Shown here one piece after another: positions 33,899 to 46,200 of a DNA stretch of 64,000 bases. The DNA lies in the NCBI GenBank assembly GCA_003254905.1, contig QANU01073503.1:124001-188000 (forward strand). Reading direction: 5' to 3'. The notes below the pieces were generated by a model. It did not search any database. It had not been told where the DNA came from and saw only the letters and a program-made list of their open reading frames with translations. Positions within the stretch are counted from its first letter, which is position 1, and each line of letters starts with the position of its first letter. This DNA is from Nissolia schottii. Lineage: Eukaryota; Streptophyta; Magnoliopsida; Fabales; Fabaceae. The translations under genes and the position numbers were made by a program.

Positions 33899-34508
33899 GT
33901 CTCAACAACTAAACGTAGTTTTATTAATACGGTTAGTGTAAAAGAAACAATTTAGTGGTTGTTCTTGTATTTCATTACGTACAATGCAAAAGATTTATAC
34001 TAGAAATAAATAAAACTTTTTACATATTATCAAAGTAACATCCAATTCACTGAAATGAATGTAACTTCCAACACGTGTTGCTCTTGCCACTTGGTAGGTT
34101 AAAGAAAAATAAAGCGGTTTAATTATTAGTTAACGACGAACTCATTCTGGTTATTTCAGGGTGATTACTATTTGCTAGTGGTGCAAATAGTTCAGATTGA
34201 ATTTTATATGTCTACTGATAAACCTTTGTGACAACAATCCAATAGACACAGTAAATAATTTAATCCTCACAAGTGTGATATGAACTTGGTCTCCATAAGT
34301 TATATTCGGTACTATTTTAGAAGAAGATAATATTTAATGTTCTATCTCTTGAATTAAAAAAATAATGAATTGAAAAGAAATTAAAGAGAAGAAACAAAAT
34401 GTTATCTCAAAACCAAATTGGATTTTTTACAAAAATATGCCCTCAAAATTAACATATTCCTATAATATGAACATGGTAAATTTTTTAAAAACGTATGAGC
34501 GAAGGTAC
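33899..34508. other. Gene-free stretch
   Basis: AT-rich DNA with no assignable feature. Confidence 0.5.
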
Positions 34509-34670
34509 TGAAATCGCCACAAGCAATGACGATTTCATCACCATTTTAAAAAAAAAGCAACAATATTGAAATCGCCACAAACAATAGCAATTTCAATACT
34601 ATTTTTTAAAAATATAAAAATAAAAATTTTAAGGTGCTGAAATCGCCATGGAGTTGGCAATTTCAGCACC
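34509..34670. repeat. Three successive GAAATCGCCA-arm hairpins
   Basis: TGAAATCG (34509-34516) pairs with CGATTTCA (34530-34537). TATTGAAATCGC (34564-34575) pairs with GCAATTTCAATA (34587-34598), 11 of 12. GGTGCTGAAATCGCCA (34633-34648) pairs with TGGCAATTTCAGCACC (34655-34670), 15 of 16, around a six-base loop. The arms are versions of one sequence, so a hairpin unit seems to have been repeated. Confidence 0.7.
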
Positions 34671-35218
34671 CAGACCCATACATTTATAAATTTTTTTCCC
34701 ACAAACACATTATAGACATTAATATATGTTGTAGCCATATATATGTTATTACCCCAACAAAAAAATTAAAGAGAAGAAACTATCCTCATTTTATCTTTCT
34801 CTGGTACTTTTTTTGTTATAATTGACAGGAAAAAGTTAGGAAAATGGAATTAATAAAATGGCGAAACAGAACAAAATGAGTAAGCATTTTGCAACCGCAA
34901 ATGGTAAAACAAATATCACCCAAATCACATGGGTACCCAGGAGAATTTTGAAGTGATATTGTACACTTAGTTACAATATCAAGAATTATTGATCATATAT
35001 ATATATATATATATATACAAGGATGAGCTTATGTACAAGACTCCAAGACTATACACACAATTCCTTCCAGCCCTAACCAATTTCAATAAATATCTTCTGT
35101 TTTATGGCACACGTCTTTTGGGAGAAAAGTGAAGGAAGAAGAGCTCAGAAGCATAACTCAACCCCTAACCCAAACCTGACATGTAGAACCTATCTTACAA
35201 GACACATCCCATGGCAAC
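34671..35218. other. 3' flank of the lipase gene
   Basis: AT-rich DNA with a (TA)n run at about 34999-35018. It contains the 3' untranslated region of the leftward lipase gene. Confidence 0.45.
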
Positions 35219-38200
35219 TCAATTAACACTAATGGGATTCTCTTGATTGTCAAACTCTGTACTCAATTTGAGAAGGGAAGTTCCTGGATCTCTGGTCAAG
35301 ATGAAGTTACCTCTTGAGTCTCTGATGCTTTGATTCAGATCACGAGTACCCATAACAATTTTGCATGATGATGGTTCATCTGATCCCATTTCAATTCCAT
35401 AATATACTAAGTGGTCTGAGATGCTATTCCCACTCACTGACCTGCGTAACATAACCAAATCAAATTTCAGGGTTTGGATATAGCAAAGGACCTTGGCTAG
35501 AGGGAAATGGCTAAAGGGTGGCGAAATGCACGAAGCACCGACCAGATGGAGTTTGGAAAGGATAGATGCATCATGTTTGCAACTTAACCCTTACTAACCG
35601 AGAGACTGTTTTCAGCATTTGAGCCGTGACCTCTAGGTCAAAAGGCAGCAACTTTACCATTGTGCCAAGGCTCACTCTCTTGTAAACCAAAATTAAGAGA
35701 TAATCTACAAATTTAATAGCACCCGCAGAATCCATGGCGGTGGTAAAATTTTCAATGGTGTTATGACAAAACAGATTGTCTTACCTACTGCAAGATGGAT
35801 CCTCGCCAGATCCATCACAAATCTTCTCAACGCGGTATACAAGACTTCCTAATCCAATATTATATAGCCACACCTGCAGCGCACAGCAACTTTTAGGTTC
35901 TTGAACAACTAGAAAACAAATGAAACAAATGCTACAGGGTTCCATGGATCATGACAAAGCAGAATGGCCACCACAAAAAAGTAAGCAACAAACAAACTGA
36001 TGGGAAGCTCCCCATTATTGCTGGGAATGAGTCAGTCTCAAATAAGTCAGACCAAAAAGAAACATGGGTAGCAAACTATAACTGTCACTACGAATTAGTA
36101 TGAATCATTATTTATAATATTTTAAAATTAGCGTTGAAAACTATACAAGTAAATAAGAGTGAACTTTTAGAGACAGATAAGACAGAAATTGAGAATACAA
36201 AGAAACCAGGTTATTATTGGTAGTAATATGAAGATGTGCATTTTGATATATTAATATGGGTACACAGAACATATCTCCAATATTAATTGATGATAAGATT
36301 AGGTATTTGGCTGATCTTTTGAGATATTTCCCTCTCGGATATGCTGAGAAATTAGAAAACTTTGTTTTATGATTGATTTTTTCTTTTGTTTGTTCTCGTT
36401 TTTGTAAAAATGATATCTTTTTCTCCATTATCTTTGTATTCTTCCACTCTTCATCTCAATAAAATCCTTTTTTTAAAATAAAAAATGAAAAGCAATAGTA
36501 GATAGCAAAGTCAATCATAAAATTACACAAAAAGCATGCTTACTACTTTACTTTGAAGAAAATATATCAGGTTTAATGTATATGTCCAAATTTCATCAAT
36601 TCATTGAGCCATGTCTTACCTCTCTTGGGAAGTGGTGGTATGTCTTCTGTGGTAAATAGTAATAGTATGGTGGCAAATGAGGAACAATGTCATGATCATG
36701 TGTCACTCGCATTGTATTTGGAACTAGTGTGCTATAGAGAGATGAAAAAGCAGCATTGCCAACACGAGGTTGACCAAATGTCATAACCTGAACATTCTTT
36801 TCATGTTGATTTACCTGTAAAAAAGTAAAACCAAACAACATCCTTACAAAATAGGAAAATGATTAAATGAGAACTTAAATAATGATCTAGACAAAATAAT
36901 AATATGACGGGTCTGCAACAAGGACTTTGGACGCTACTCTGATTAGGATTCTAAAGATTAATCAAGATCCAGAAAATAGGTCTTTATGATCTCGGTGTAC
37001 ATGAGTTGAGTTCCTGTCCTAGGACAAAGGAGACGGAGACACTAGGGACATAAACATGTTTTGTGAAGGGAGACTAAAATATCCAAAATTGTCCCTGTCT
37101 CTAGACAATATTTAAGCTAAATTTTGTATCTCCAAAGGGAGGGACACAGGAGACATGTCTCTACTGTCTGACCGTGTCCATCCTTTTTGTCTAGGACAAG
37201 AACCAAACACTACCATTTACACTTAAAAAGATTTGACAAAGTTTTGCATTAGTTGCTGAATGCATAATACAACCCTCATCTTTTAACCAGCCTTACGATC
37301 AAGTATATAAATTTCTAATATTAAAAACCAGCTTTCCGAATACAGTGGTTACATCAAATATTCAAAGCCCCTGCCTGATGCAAAATGTAGATAGCAATTA
37401 TTAAAAGAAGTCAAAGGGAGCTTGAAGCCACAAAATATGTGTCTATAAAGGCCAGTCTTACCGTTAAATCAAGCCCACAAAATGAAGCCATAGCCCCTCC
37501 CATTGAATGTCCTGTCACTATAATTTGAATATTTCCATAAAACTTCTTTGCTCTTTGAAGAGCATCTAAAACTGCAGGTCGTATTGTTGTGTTGTGGTAT
37601 GCAGTATAAAATCCACGGTGTACCTGGAGAAAATGATACTTGATATATCAAAACTGACACTATTACAAATCAAAAAATAAGGCAAAACTTTTAACATAGC
37701 GCACCATTGCATCATCCATGCCCGGATAGTTTATATCGTGTTGCTTCCAATATAAATCTTCTATCCAGTTCTGTAAGCTGTATAAAAGCAGTTACACACT
37801 GATCAACTCAGAATAACTCAAGTTGTCTCATAAGTGAGCCAAACAGCAGACAGAATTGAACCATTAACCATTTCAACATGCATTTTTTTTGGCAAAACAT
37901 TTTCTTCAAAGGAAAATAATATGTTCTCTGATCTGGCTCTCTCAAAGGTCAACAATATAAGAGCACATATGCTCTATTAGCAAACACAACATTCTATAGT
38001 TTACAAGGTCTCAAACATGATTAGCCAAACGTGTTTTCTTCGTAGATAGGTATACAGCTAGTAATTATGTTATAACGCTCTCAAAGTGTAATGTATGAGA
38101 AATGAGAATGCATGCTGTATGCACTCCAATAAACACAACAATCTACAATGCACATGGTCTCAAACATGACAGGACATATAGATAGCCACCAATAGTATTT

Positions 38201-40212
38201 CAAAACTAGAATCTTGCTGAACAAGTTATGGCCATAGAGATGGCATGCCTGGTTGAACTAAATCTAGATACAACATATTACTTAGCCACGTCTGCTTTAA
38301 ATAGATTCATGACGCTGTTATTCCAGTAATAAATTTCATGTGTAGTAAATCAAATTATATGCAGTTTCTTAGTGTAAGTGTACATATGCATACATGTGAG
38401 TATCCATTCATAAAAATTGACATGACTAAGTGATAAAGCATTCTTTCTTGTTTCTAAAGTTTTCTGGCATATATGTCTAGGCATCACATATAACATAACA
38501 ATGCACTCCAGTAGGCCCACTTTGATACCAATAATATATGGGCCCCAAATACTCAAACTAACAAAATTAAGCCAGTAAGAAAATGCACCTGTGTTCATTA
38601 GTTCCCCTGAAAGCAATGATAATGGCATGAGGGTCCTCGGCCACTCCAACAAATGCCTTGAATAGGCAGTGACAATAACATAAGAGCAAAAGAGTACATT
38701 AGTAAAATGAAAATAATTAACCAGTTATAGAAAGAAATTAAAGAAAGCTTATGGTTTCTATAACTTAAAGGAATATTGTTTCTGCGAAGAGTTTCACCCA
38801 CCTGTAAGCAGTGCTCAACATCAACAACCAACTCTAAAATTTCAAATCCCTGTTGCCATTTTAGAGAAATTTAGACCATTTGTTTAAAAAGAGGCAAATT
38901 AGTAGGATGCTAGAATGTAAATAATTCAAAGCTCACGTGCGACTTAAGTGAACATGCAGAGTGAAAATTAATATTCAACTATTCACATTTCAGCACCTCA
39001 GTCAAGCCACCACATCTAGAGCACGTCCAAGAAAACAGTTCTGTCAAATCTGACAAGTATACCTGCAAGAACCAAACCAATTTCAGTCCTTTTACATAAT
39101 TCATACAGAATTCCTATTTCCTACACTATTTGCCAATGCCATGCACAAATACGAGCAATAGCATGACCAAGGTCAAATTGAAAGTTGAAATTTTCATTAG
39201 TAAATAATGACTAGTCCTCTAGCTATACAACCTAAAGGTTGTTGGTAGAAAATCCCCATAAAACTCACCGCAGAGGCATATTGCACTAATATTGTAGCAA
39301 GTGTATGATTGTACTCGGGAAGATTACTTTTGTCCCTAATCTTGAGTTCTGCACATGGAAAAAAACATGTTAATGATATGCAAATATGAAATGCCCACAA
39401 TACAGTGGTCCTTATATCAAGAATTCATAGATATCAGCTATGCTATAGGAAAATCTGCATGTGTAAACCGTTCGTCAACTTTTTCAAAGATAGAGAGAAG
39501 AATGATCCAGATTATTGTAGCATGCATCAAGCATCAGATAATCCTTCCTAACATGCATGGTGCATCTTACATGCATTACCTAGAAGAGAAATAAAAACAT
39601 GCCTAACCTAGGCAAATCAACACAAGCCAAGACTCATCTCACTAGATGAGGTCGGCTACATGAATCGCACGACGCTTTAGTGTCATATCATAAACCATGT
39701 ATATTAACAAAACGTTAAAATCTAAAACTCTCTGAATGGTTTCACATATAATTTTCCGAGGTCTCTATCTCTAGCTTTTGGCTACCCTCCATCAAACTCT
39801 ACTTTCTTTATTGGGGCTTTTACAGGTCTTCTCCTAATCTGCTGACTCTGATTACTGAACCAACAAAAACATCCAACTATTTCAGAGAGCAAGCGAATAC
39901 TCGGCCACTGGCTTTATTACCATTTTTTAAATTCTTTTAAGAGGGATTCCTCATCCATTTCCTCTGTATCCCTATTTTCTCATATTCTATCAAATGTTCC
40001 AGCTTACCAACCAAATAAATAAATAAAATTGAAGGATCCCCGTCACACAAAACTAAACAACACAACGAATTGAAAGATAACACAGAGACACAAGACAGAT
40101 AATATTCTCCAGCAATAATTATCAACGCAGAACTCCCACTCTTACCTCTACCATGGGAACAGGAAATCAGGCATAAACAGGTTACCAATATCAACCACCT
40201 AGTTTTCTCCAT
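35219..40212 (-). CDS. Class 3 (alpha/beta-hydrolase) lipase, secreted or endomembrane
   Basis: Predicted triacylglycerol/acylglycerol lipase of 356 residues, about the length of its plant homologues. Exons: 40212-40146, 39348-39269, 39062-38997, 38849-38802, 38656-38589, 37777-37705, 37623-37462, 36814-36620, 35873-35785, 35441-35219; all introns are GT-AG and phases fit. The protein starts with a signal peptide (MEKTRWLILVTCLCLISCSH). It continues with YASAVYLSDLTELFSWTCSR, where cysteines may pair, and IIIAFRGTNEHS, which supplies the oxyanion region. The catalytic triad is Ser174 in GHSMGG, Asp230 in HDHDIVPHLPP and His293 in ISDHLVYYG. The layout matches the Arabidopsis At5g18630-type lipases closely. 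Intron 7 holds a MITE candidate and intron 9 a SINE. The gene looks intact and faces away from the TTI1-like gene, sharing the upstream region 40213-43260 with it. In vivo substrate is unknown. Confidence 0.93.
35513..35673 (-). mobile_element. tRNA-derived SINE (Au-like) in lipase intron 9
   Basis: On the minus strand it begins GAGCCTTGGCACAATGGTAA, containing a tRNA-type A box, then AAGTTGCTGCCTTTTGACC and GAGGTCACGGCTCAAATGC, a worn B box. It ends near CGCCACCCTTTAG. This matches the head and tail layout of the widespread plant Au SINE. Insertion is in the sense direction of the lipase. Confidence 0.75.
37010..37203. mobile_element. Candidate MITE in lipase intron 7
   Basis: The left end GTTCCTGTCCTAGGACAAAG and the reverse complement of the right end, GTTCTTGTCCTAGACAAAAA, form a terminal inverted repeat. 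Length is 194 bp. The interior has several GGGACA/TGTCTC words. Confidence 0.55.
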
Positions 40213-42460
40213 ATTCTCTGCAATTGAAGTGCAAAAAAAATCAGCCAACAACCAAAGAAATGAAGAAAAATTCAATTCGCTTTAAGAAATTGTAAATTAC
40301 TTCAAAACCCAAAGAAAAAACGTACCAGCCCGGCGAAACCGAAATCTGAATCCTCCGCCGCAAAGGGGATTTTCCGGTGAGAGATTCACAAGTCAAAAGG
40401 GCCAATTCAAAGCAATACTTGGGCGGTGGGGTTGGAAATTGCAAGCGTTTCGTGAAGATGAAGATGAAGATCATGGAAGAAGAAGATCGAAACAAAAATA
40501 AAATAAAGCTAAAAAAAAAAAAAATTGGGGGTAAATACGACGTCGCTTTAGTTTGTTTCGTTTCGTACGGGAAACCTAAACTAATCGCAACTGAAAACTG
40601 TTACTGTCATTTGCACGTGCATAGGAATAGATTAGATGTCACATTATATGTGGATGTGGAGAATATGTTCATCATTTTCTTCGAGTCCATTTATATCTAT
40701 AGTTGTTTAAGTTTTTTCAAATGTTGTGTTATTAATTTATTGTGTGTATTTATATTATTATCCTAATTATTTAAATCGATGAGATGTTGGTTTTCTAAGA
40801 AATAATAATTGTTTTTAGTTTAGGGTTTATTTTAATTTTAATGATTAACTATTGTTGTTAAGAACAAGCAGCAACAAAAATAACCACGTTATATTTTAGC
40901 TCATGTCTATCATTAAAAATATTTACATTTGAATATTTTAAATAATTTGGCCAATTACTATCTTTTTTTTTTCCACTATCAGTCTCTAATTATTTATATT
41001 TTGTATCCTTTATCTAATCTTTATTTTGGTTTTCTTTTCTGTTAGGCTCCTTTTAACTAATCTATTATATATAGGAGTGGGAACAGGGCAGGCCAGGCCA
41101 AACTCATAACAGGCTGGGCCGCCAGCCTGTTTACTTACAAATGTTCATTTGTGTTTACTAAAAAAATAAGGTAATGTAAATTTCAGTTACATGACCTGTG
41201 CATACTAAACACAACAATGTAACATTACCAACAATTTAATAAGTGATAATTTTTCTAAAAGGTAATCTAGATTATCTGATAATTTTAAAGGTAATGTACC
41301 AAATGCCTCCTTACAGTATTATATATTAAGATTGTTAGATAATAAATAGAGGCATTTATGCCTACAAAGCAACACACAAAAACTTAACTAATAATAATGA
41401 AGAGGAGATTATCCAAGGGAAAAAAATGATTACAAAACAATCAAATTGAAACATTTATCTCCATTATTATCTCAAATATAAACTGCACTGCAGATAGCTG
41501 ATTGCTTTTACAACAATCATCCTTCTTCTCCTATTTAAAATTTTTGACTGAAGATATTTGCTATTTAATTTACTTGTTAGTTTTTGTCCTTTCATCAATA
41601 TGTCAACTCCCTGAGACTATGAGTTTAAGCAGTGGGGTACAGTTTAGGAAGCAACTGTTACCCGTCTTATCATTACTTGCCCTGCAACTTTTTCACAATA
41701 TGATATGACATACGTTTATTTACCGGTTATTAACTGCAATGCTGGGTAACAGCCTTTATGACTTTTATCCATTCTTAAGAGAGACTATTGTTAGCTATCT
41801 GGTGGTTATTAACCGCAACCTTTGGCCAATGAATTAGGCGGGAAAAAAATTAATATGGTGTCTACACGTGGCTGCCAAAATCGAGTGATAAAAACTTTGA
41901 TGTTCCATTCAAATTTCTGCGGTTTAACTTGGGAGAGTAAATAATGTATTTGCCATTTCTTTAGCCTATTATGCAACAATTAGCAAAACATAAAATCATT
42001 AAGAAACACCACGTGATGAATGGTTAAGAGATACATGTTACAAACTTACATTTGCTTGTCGCGTGCAATGCTCTTCTTGCTATCAAAGACCTCCTTCCTT
42101 CTATGAAATTGTGAATAACTCACTTTTGTAACGCCCTTGGAAACATATATCACACGTACTCTTCCTTGTGGATGCTTTCTTGTCCAGATTGTGGCTAAGA
42201 GAATAGCCGCCCATCTGATGCTTGTTGTCTATCAACCAGCCGTGCTAATGTTGTATAGGGTGTAGCTAAGAGAAGAACAATATATGACAGATGACAGAAG
42301 CAAGAGTACTGGGGCTAATTTTTACACAAATCCGTTAGTTAATAACCGTGATTATTAAGCAATGAAATTGGGTGGGAAAAAAGTTATCAAGGAGTTGACA
42401 TTTGTATTTTGGTGGTCTTAGAATGCGTATAACTATTCACCTTTTATTAATAGAGACGTA

Positions 42461-42496
<36 letters not shown>

Positions 42497-43260
42497 CATG
42501 ACTACGAATCCTACCAACTTGCAAAACCCTAAAAAACAAACACGATTTCGGGGAAGAAGGCGAGACAAACAGATCAAGTCGCAACGCACCGTTCCGCCCC
42601 TCACTACGAATCCTACCAAGTGGGCTAAATAAACATTTCATGGGCCAAAGCCCAATAACCTGGCCTATTATCAACGGGGCGCATTCCAGAATAATCAGCA
42701 CAATGATTAGGATTTAGGGGTAGATTTTAATTAATAAAAGAATGAAAACAATTAATTAACGATTGTATACGTTTATGCTGTACCCAGTCCCCACCAGCAC
42801 GGTGAAACACCAGTCAGAGAGTGGAGCTATAGAACTGAAGTGGTTGGGTGTTGGAGCAGTTCGTCAAACGGATCCACTCGTCAGAAATCATGCATGACAT
42901 GAGAGGATAAAGGATGATGTGGTGGGCACAACTTCAATAACTCCGTTACGTCTCGCCACCATCGCCGTCCTGTCACGCCGCGCTTCACGCCGTTGCTTCA
43001 CGCTGCCATCCCTCCGTGTCGGCGAGCTCGCGTTTCGCTCCTATCATGTGCGTTTTGATTTCCGTTCTGTGATTATCGTTTCCCCTTTTGGTTTCTCGTG
43101 ATTTTTTTTGTGGCTTTTTTTGGCAAGCCCTTTTGAGTCCGTTGAGAGTAGGGCCTAACAAGGGAGGAGGGTCCCCTATTTTGAAACCTCTAATTTCATG
43201 TCAAGGTGGTCATTGGTGCAGAAAAAAAGAACAGAGTGAAAGCTAAGACGCAATTTCGAA
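40213..43260. other. Divergent intergenic region between lipase and TTI1-like genes
   Basis: Contains the 5' leader of both genes. A GC-rich island at about 42895-43060 precedes the TTI1-like start; an ORF in it (42919-43101) has no family resemblance. Two similar blocks in the same orientation, near 41805-41860 and 42335-42395 (TAACCG then AATGAA...GGGAAAAAA), may be the edges of an unidentified element. The sequence ACTACGAATCCTACCAA occurs twice, near 42502 and 42604. Confidence 0.45.
42461..42494 (+). repeat. (AAT)n microsatellite
   Basis: About eleven uninterrupted AAT units. Confidence 0.95.
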
Positions 43261-46200
43261 ATGGCGGAGCGAATTATGGACATAGCACCAATGGAAGCAC
43301 TGATTACTGCCGCCGAAGAAGGAGGAGGGGGAGGAGAAGAAACCGAGGAGCTAAGAAGAAGCACTACCTTCCAAGACTTGAAATCGCTTTCCTTGCAACT
43401 TCTGGAGCTTTTGCGGAACCCTCAGAATCACAAGCATTCTACTGTTGTTATCACCGACCTCCTCCGCTTCCTTCAGAATTCTCTTCCCTCTAATTTACAG
43501 CCATGCTTCGAGTAACATATTTTCTCTTTCCCTCTCTCTATCTCTACCTCCGTAATTATTTATCTTCAAATAACATATAAATGATTATTTGCCATTGGCT
43601 AACATTAATCTATGCCGATAAAAACGAAAGGTGACATTTTCTAAATTTTTTTTTAACTTTATTATTCTGCAGATTTGAGCCCTTTATACAGAATAAAAAT
43701 GCCCTAATTAATAAGAAATCCTAATCCTTTGAATAGAGATTTAATCTAGTGTCGGAAACAACTTGAAGTTAAAGAAAGTGAAACACACAGACTAGCGATA
43801 CAGTGGCATTAGCATTTCCGGCACAGTAAATTTTCCTATTGTTTTTGCATCAGTATTTTTTTATAATGCAAAACAATGAGGAAAAATTTACAGTGCAATA
43901 TTTTTACGTTGCTTATCTGTAGACATGGTTTATGTGACAGGGAGTAATGGCCAAATTCATATACCCTGCCTAGTGGCTTTGACATAAAGATTCTTGGTTT
44001 GTGGTCTGGATTTTTAGGATTGCTTCTTATGATTTACAGTGTTAATTTTGTTTATTTTTCTATTTCTTTCAGCTACACTTTGTTTCCATTACTTTTGCTC
44101 CTCGATGCAGCAATTCAATGCAGATTGATGCAGAAAGTTGATTCTCAAGAAAAGTTTATTATGTCTTATGCTCCAAACTCAGCTTTGAAAGTGAGTGATA
44201 GCGTGGCTGAAGGTGTAGTTAATTGTTTGCAGGAACTTTTGAGGAAGTGTCGTTTAACATCTGTGGATCAGGTATGCTGATTTGCTTTGTGGTCTGGATT
44301 CTATCACAATCTATGATAGATAACTTTGGGATCTTATTTTGTTGATTGTTTTTAAGTAGTTGGATAAATTAAAACTGCCTTAACTAAGTGCGTGGGATGT
44401 GTAATGTGGACTACACTGCTTTTGGCATTATGAATAAAGGGAACAAATAAAAATATAGGGACATGTGGAGTTGTGGATGATGGACAATATTCACAGAAAC
44501 AGAAAATTCATAGAAGTGTTTTAACAATTGAAATTCAATCCCTGAACTGCTTCCAGCATTATGAATAAAGGGAACAAATGAAAAAGAAAAAGAATATAGG
44601 GACGTGGAGTAGTGGATGATGGACAATATTCACAAAAACAGAAAATTCATATAAGTGTTTTAACAATTGAAATTCAATCCCTGAACCTGAAGCAGCATGA
44701 AATTGTCCTCCATTCATAATGGCCAAAATGGAGGATGGAGGACTTCACTATAATTATTATCTAGTGTATGAATGGGTTAGGAGATAACATTTTAGAGAAC
44801 CAGAGCGCTTTCATTGCAGGTAGGAAAATCTTTGATGCTGCATTGATAGCCAATGAAGTGGTGGATGATATGAACAAAAGGTTAAAGCAATGTCTTGTTT
44901 TCAAGTTGGACTTTGAGATGGAGGAATTGGATTTTAGGCTATCTTTCTTTGAGCGCTTGCTCGGTAAATTTTAATGGTGAGCCAAAATCTTGGTTTCGAG
45001 GTCAGAGGGGTTTAAGGCAAGGAGATCCTTTATCCCCTTTCTTGTTCACTTTGGTGGTGGATGTCCTTAGTCGTTTGCTTTCTAGGGAACAGATAATAGG
45101 GTAGTTAGAGGTGTCAAAGTGGGCTCTGAAGAGATTGTGGTTTCCTATTTACAGTTCGGCAGTGATACCATTTTGTTCTTGGATAATGACATAGAGAGTT
45201 TGGTGAACACCATCTTGCTTCTGCAGATTTTTGAAAGAGCCTTTGGGTTGAAAATCAATTTATCCAAAGGTGCTATAGCTGGGATTATTGTTGATCCTCA
45301 AACTCTTTCTGCCGTGGCTTCTTTAGCAAACTGTCAGGTTTTGGGTTGGCCTTTGGTTTACTTGGGTGTTCCTTTAGGTGGTAACCCTAGATCGACTTTT
45401 TTTTTGGGATCCTGTGGTGGAAAAAATATCCAAGTGCCTTGAGAATTGGAAAGGGGCTTGCTTCTCTTTAGGGGTTCGGATTACCCTTAATCAGTCTTGC
45501 CACTCTAGCATACCTTTTTTACTTTTTATTCTTGTTGCACTTACCTGTGGGTGTAGCCAAATCCATTGAAAAGATCATGAGGGACTTACTTTGGTTGGAT
45601 GCTTTGGATTCAAAACGTGATCATTTGGTCAGTTGGGAGGTGCGTTGTTTTCCAAAGAGAGAAGGAGGTTTGGGTCTCGGAAATTTGGTGTCTAAAAATA
45701 TGGCCTTGGCAACAAAATGGCTATGGTGCTTTCCTTTAGAGTCGCATTCTCTATGGCATCAGGTAATCAACAGTAAGTATGGCTTGTCCAAGAATGGTTG
45801 GGACACTAAAATTGCATCACTTGCTTTTCATTATAGTCCTTGGAAATTTATGTCACAGGGTTATTCTACTTTCCTGCCTTTACTTTCCTTGCAGGTGGGG
45901 AATGATTCTTGCTTTAACTTTTGGGAGGATAACTGAGTAGGGGACACCTCTTTTAGGGTTTCTTTTCCTTGTCTATATTTTCTTTCTTCTCTACACAATG
46001 CCCTAATCCAAAACTTTTGTAGTGCTTATGACTCTATTATTTCTTGGGCTTTTCACTTTTTTAGAAATTTGAATGATATAGATGTTTCACAGTTAGCTGT
46101 CCTTTTGTGGGTCTCTGAGTTTGTCACCATGTCTTCCACTTCAGATAAAAGGGTATTGTCTCTAGATTCTGTTGGGTTGTTCACTTGCAAGTCTCTTTCT

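Noticed and set aside
36141-36428. 95-residue open frame in lipase intron 8
   Set aside because: AT-rich intron sequence; it may be a worn retroposon tail (AATAAA and A-rich end near 36460-36485), but the evidence is too weak to list.
40377-40766. 129-residue open frame on the plus strand at the lipase 5' end
   Set aside because: Lies over the lipase 5' leader; Lys-rich, low-complexity and without family resemblance.
43206-43493. 95-residue open frame overlapping the TTI1-like start
   Set aside because: Out-of-frame shadow of exon 1, which matches the family and splices in phase with exon 2.
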